Assembly (NCBI RefSeq): GCF_963675165.1 | Contig: NC_087378.1 | Coordinates: forward strand, 3,011,525 to 3,075,524 | Origin: Halichondria panicea | Lineage: Eukaryota; Porifera; Demospongiae; Suberitida; Halichondriidae | DNA: 64,000 bases | Reading direction: 5' to 3' | In this document: positions 62,801 through 64,000 of the stretch, piece after piece | Layout: each line of letters opens with the position of its first letter | How positions within the stretch are numbered: position 1 is the first letter of the stretch | Made by a program: the position numbers and the translations under genes | The notes under the pieces: generated by a model | Databases searched by the model: none | Told to the model about the DNA's origin: nothing | The model's input: only the letters and a program-made list of their open reading frames with translations

Positions 62801-64000
62801 TTGAAGTTTGGTTGTCGAATAAAACTTGCACGTTGGCCATAGAGCTAGCTGGAGACACGGCTTTAATTCGAGGCACTTCATTACACATGTGCACTATTAC
62901 AGCCACGTGGATACTATTTGTTTTCTGCTGACTCTGCTGTGACCCTGCCCTAGTGTATGTCTGACCATGCACCACTACCGTTTTCAAAGCCTTGTCATTA
63001 TAGCGTTCAAATCTTATTTTCTTCTGCAGAGGTATAAATAACACATCTTGATTGTCCTGACAAGTTGTCCTAGCATAATACATTTTGTTCTGCCATCAAG
63101 TGATATTGGTCGGACACTAAATTACCCATGCAATGTCCTTAGTAATCTCTATATAAAAAAGGAGGATTTAGGGAAGATAAGGTAATGCTTAGCACATAAA
63201 ATAGAAGCTTACCTAGTCATCTTGTCACTCTGCTACATAGTTATATAAATATCTAGGCCTCCTCTTGTGCAATGAACAAAGACACATGGCTGTTATGAGA
63301 TCATTATTTTAGTGAGCATGCGCATCATAACTATGACCTTTGACCTTCAATCTTTGCACGCTAGGACACTATGACCGAGCAAGTAGCTAAATGGCTGGTC
63401 AAATAGGCTAATTGCTCGGAAATTGACCGATGACAGACTGTTATTTATACCTCTGTTCTGTACAGTTTAGGTAGTTAGCCGCTAGGCTCTTCCATGTTCA
63501 TGTACATACTGTATCATAACCTGCACGGTTGTGAGACGTAAAACTGACGAGGGTTTAGCACTTCAGTGCTTCAATATAGTAACTCTAGAGTACTAACTGC
63601 AACAATTGCCATCATAACTTTGACGCACCTTGATTCCATGTTCGCTGTAAAAGTCTGCAGTACCCAGACTTGCATAAAGGTTGAAATTCAAATGCTGCAA
63701 GATTCGTACAGATTCCAAGAACTCATTTTTAGCCTGAAGAAAACATATAAAAGTGTGTAAGCAAAATATAGACAAAGCTAGTCGTGATAGAGCATAATTA
63801 ACATACAGTATAGCGGATAATTTTCGCATGAAATACCAAAATTAAACATTCTAAATATTCGTACAGTTTAGTGGCGTAGAACCTATTGCGCATAATAATT
63901 TTTTCGGATCCCTTTCCCCGTTCTAATTAAAACAACAGAATAAATAAATTTTTTTACCATATAGAGGGACATGTCCGGGTTTTTTGAGGGCAGAGAAGCA
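47844..64000 (-). CDS. CAD: CAD protein, C-terminal part (CPSase end, MGS, dihydroorotase, aspartate transcarbamylase)
   Basis: Nineteen exons on the minus strand: 63958-64000 (continues right), 63629-63733, 60998-61255, 59896-60147, 59602-59766, 59244-59375, 58892-59093, 56980-57095, 55460-55675, 55238-55391, 54312-54487, 54106-54180, 53900-54041, 53245-53315, 52714-52839, 52406-52561, 49571-49672, 48196-48290, 47844-47946. The part seen encodes 895 residues, about the last 40% of the protein. In order: CPSase end and MGS-like regulatory domain ([35 protein letters not shown]); dihydroorotase ([15 protein letters not shown] with zinc His, ALKMYL with the lysine, [19 protein letters not shown]); a Pro/Ser-rich linker; and aspartate transcarbamylase ([56 protein letters not shown]). 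The protein catalyses the first three steps of pyrimidine synthesis in the cytosol. All exon phases close; the stop is TGA at 47844-47846. A complete dihydroorotase active site supports an animal-type CAD rather than the fungal type with inactive DHOase. Confidence 0.94.
48545..49437. repeat. Large foldback with nested insertions (CAD intron)
   Basis: The left arm holds GCATCCAGTCTAGAGAGTAG (about 48559), AGGTGAATGAGAAC (48637) and GAATTCCAGCCGGTTCTCAT (49019). The right arm mirrors these in reverse order, from ATGAGAACCGGCTGGAATTC (about 49285) to CTACTCTCTAGACTGGATGC (about 49405). The left arm is longer because a small TIR MITE (48758-48806) and about 180 bp more are inserted. Confidence 0.75.
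48758..48806. mobile_element. Very short TIR element (49 bp)
   Basis: TACCGTATAGCAGAG and ATTACCCGCTATACGGTA with almost no interior. It is one of the shortest members of the TACCGTATA group here, nested in the foldback at 48545-49437. Confidence 0.65.
49481..49548. mobile_element. Short TIR element (68 bp)
   Basis: ACCGTATAGCGGGTAATTTT with its mirror AAATTACCTATACGGTA and a small AT-rich loop containing TTAATTTTACCCCACG. It sits about 25 bp downstream of the CAD exon at 49571-49672 (in gene orientation). Confidence 0.7.
49731..50365. mobile_element. TIR transposon CAAGGGCGTAT, copy 1, with 7-bp target duplication
   Basis: 635 bp with ends CAAGGGCGTATGAAGAGAAG and CTTCTCTTCATACGCCCTTG, flanked on both sides by GTACCAC (49724-49730 and 50366-50372). 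The interior AGGGCATGCAACTC is mirrored as GTTGCATGCTCTC. There is no transposase frame. It lies in a CAD intron; a sister copy is at 57344-57979. Confidence 0.85.
50500..50883. mobile_element. hAT-like MITE, CAGGGGCGTAGCCAGG ends, copy 1
   Basis: Ends CAGGGGCGTAGCCAGGAT and CCTGGCTACGCCCCTG, a terminus common in animal hAT-type MITEs. The 8-bp word TGATGTAC occurs directly on both sides (50493-50500 and 50882-50889), as expected for an 8-bp target duplication, overlapping the element end by a base. The interior contains GAGGGCGCGAAGCGCCGAA and GGTGCTCGAGCACC palindromes. It has inserted into the left arm of the next foldback. Confidence 0.75.
50884..51318. repeat. Foldback with a second hairpin inside
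   Basis: Outer arms: TTTAGCTAATTAAGGTCACT (about 50918) and AGTGACCTTAATTAGCTAAG (about 51270). Inner hairpin: AAATTTTATTTTTGCC, GCAGAGATACAA (51012-51050) against TTGTATCTCTGC, GGCAAAAATAAAATTT (51124-51163). No coding content. Confidence 0.7.
51690..52010 (+). repeat. Imperfect direct repeat, open on the plus strand
   Basis: Two related segments: GGGACACAGAGCTCTTGACG... to GACTTACTAGAAGGTTG, and GGGACACAGAGACGCTTGC... to GACTGGCTAGAAGTTGG. The plus strand stays open for 120 codons through both. I recognise no domain; it lies in a CAD intron and may be a transposon scrap. Confidence 0.4.
53337..53827 (-). repeat. R2 repeat
   Basis: Inverted copy from ATGAAAGCACCACAGGTGC to GTGCACACTGAGGCATTA, diverged from the others. 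It lies in a CAD intron within the aspartate transcarbamylase region. Confidence 0.7.
55791..56732 (-). repeat. R2 repeat carrying a nested TIR element
   Basis: Inverted R2 from AATGAAAGCACCGCAGGTCC to GCGCACCGAGGCATAA. The R2 text AACTAACTA...CTAAGTAGAGTAG is split by the TIR element at 56069-56445. Removing it restores a normal R2. It lies in a CAD intron. Confidence 0.8.
56069..56445. mobile_element. TIR MITE nested in R2 (TACCGTATATCTT type)
   Basis: About 377 bp. Ends TACCGTATATCTTTTAATTT and AAATTAGAAGATATACGGTA; the duplicated TA at the edges fits a Tc1/mariner-type target site. The interior GTTCTAATTATTCCGGACAC and GTTCTAATACAACGGACACT words repeat in both orientations. Confidence 0.8.
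57344..57979. mobile_element. TIR transposon CAAGGGCGTAT, copy 2, with 7-bp target duplication
   Basis: 636 bp with ends CAAGGGCGTATACAGAGAAG and CTTCTCTGTATACGCCCTTG, flanked by GTTTCAT on both sides (57337-57343 and 57980-57986). Terminal 35 bp are nearly identical to copy 1, and the interior differs strongly. No transposase frame. It lies in a CAD intron. Confidence 0.85.
58424..58803. mobile_element. hAT-like MITE, GGGCGTAGCC ends, copy 2
   Basis: Shares GAGGGCGCGAAGCGCCGAA, CGGAAGCCACACCTCTTAT and GGGGTGCTCGAGCACCCC with copy 1. The left end is eroded (AAGGGTGTATAGCCATGAT) while the right end is intact (CCGGCTACGCCCCTG). It lies in a CAD intron. Confidence 0.75.
60777..60887. mobile_element. 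Short TIR element (TACCGTATATGCTTGATC type)
   Basis: Near-perfect arms: TACCGTATATGCTTGATCAG and CTGATCAAGCATATACGGTA, continuing through AGGCC on each side; 111 bp in all. It lies in a CAD intron about 110 bp from the exon at 60998. Confidence 0.8.
62115..62940 (+). mobile_element. Composite R1-R2-R1 element, second copy
   Basis: R1 start (CCGAGGCGCATGGGCGGCC), then a shortened R1 to AAAGTATTAGTTGTG, then R2 (about 62233-62780, same strand), then R1 resuming TTTAATAGTGACAAATTTTG. The R1/R2 junctions match those at 20114-21010. The R1 end is degraded. It lies in a CAD intron. Confidence 0.7.
63334..63346 (-). promoter_or_regulatory. Perfect DR1 word in CAD intron
   Basis: TGACCTTTGACCT is the complement of AGGTCAAAGGTCA, an exact DR1. 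It is close to a GCATGCGCA string. It is far from any recognised start codon, so it may be chance or repeat-derived. Confidence 0.3.

Overview
This is an intron-rich animal-type nuclear window with no prokaryotic features. Gene content argues for a metazoan: a fused CAD protein with an apparently active dihydroorotase, a BIG-type ARF exchange factor with DCB, HUS, Sec7 and HDS regions, HADHA, COX5B, Ig-domain receptors and a BTB/pentapeptide-like protein. The low GC content, the many TACATGTA-like motifs, the dense short transposons and the unusual IgSF tail would fit an early-branching animal such as a demosponge. That placement is inference only. Exon models below were built by hand from splice sites, reading phase and remembered family alignments; every multi-exon model closes in frame.

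Layout. (1) 1-219, minus: first exon of an Ig-type secreted or receptor protein that runs out of the window. (2) 2179-7310, minus: a complete 4-exon, 1009-residue type I receptor with three Ig-like domains, one TM segment and a roughly 640-residue tail. (3) 7953-33494, plus: a complete 35-exon ARFGEF (BIG1/2), 1958 residues, divergent from gene 2 across 642 bp that hold a perfect CRE. (4) 34015-39527, minus: COX5B, 4 exons, 129 residues, with a 5-kb intron holding foldback repeats and a Helitron remnant. (5) 39795-46328, plus: HADHA, 18 exons, 756 residues, head-to-head with COX5B across 267 bp. (6) 46602-47639, plus: an intronless BTB/pentapeptide-like gene broken by one in-frame TGA. (7) 47844-64000, minus: the C-terminal part of CAD (end of CPSase, MGS, DHOase, ATCase), running off the right edge.

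Repeats. Introns are filled with short non-autonomous elements. R1 (about 600 bp) and R2 (about 550 bp, carrying a CA/TG tract and a TGCGCATGCGCA end) are the commonest, and two loci share an R2-inside-R1 junction. There is also a large group of short TIR elements that begin TACCGTATA, pogo-like MITEs, two hAT-like pairs (one with clean 7-bp target duplications), and several long foldbacks. The last ARFGEF intron is almost entirely one foldback.

How the genes relate. COX5B (respiratory complex IV) and HADHA (mitochondrial beta-oxidation) appear to share one promoter, which contains a DR1-like nuclear-receptor site and an E-box. CAD begins pyrimidine synthesis. ARFGEF controls trans-Golgi and endosome traffic. 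The two Ig genes at the left edge may belong to a larger IgSF cluster. I found no convincing wholly new system. The best leads are the COX5B/HADHA promoter, the TGA-interrupted BTB gene, the IgSF pair, and a stop-free ARFGEF intron that would encode a hydrophobic segment.
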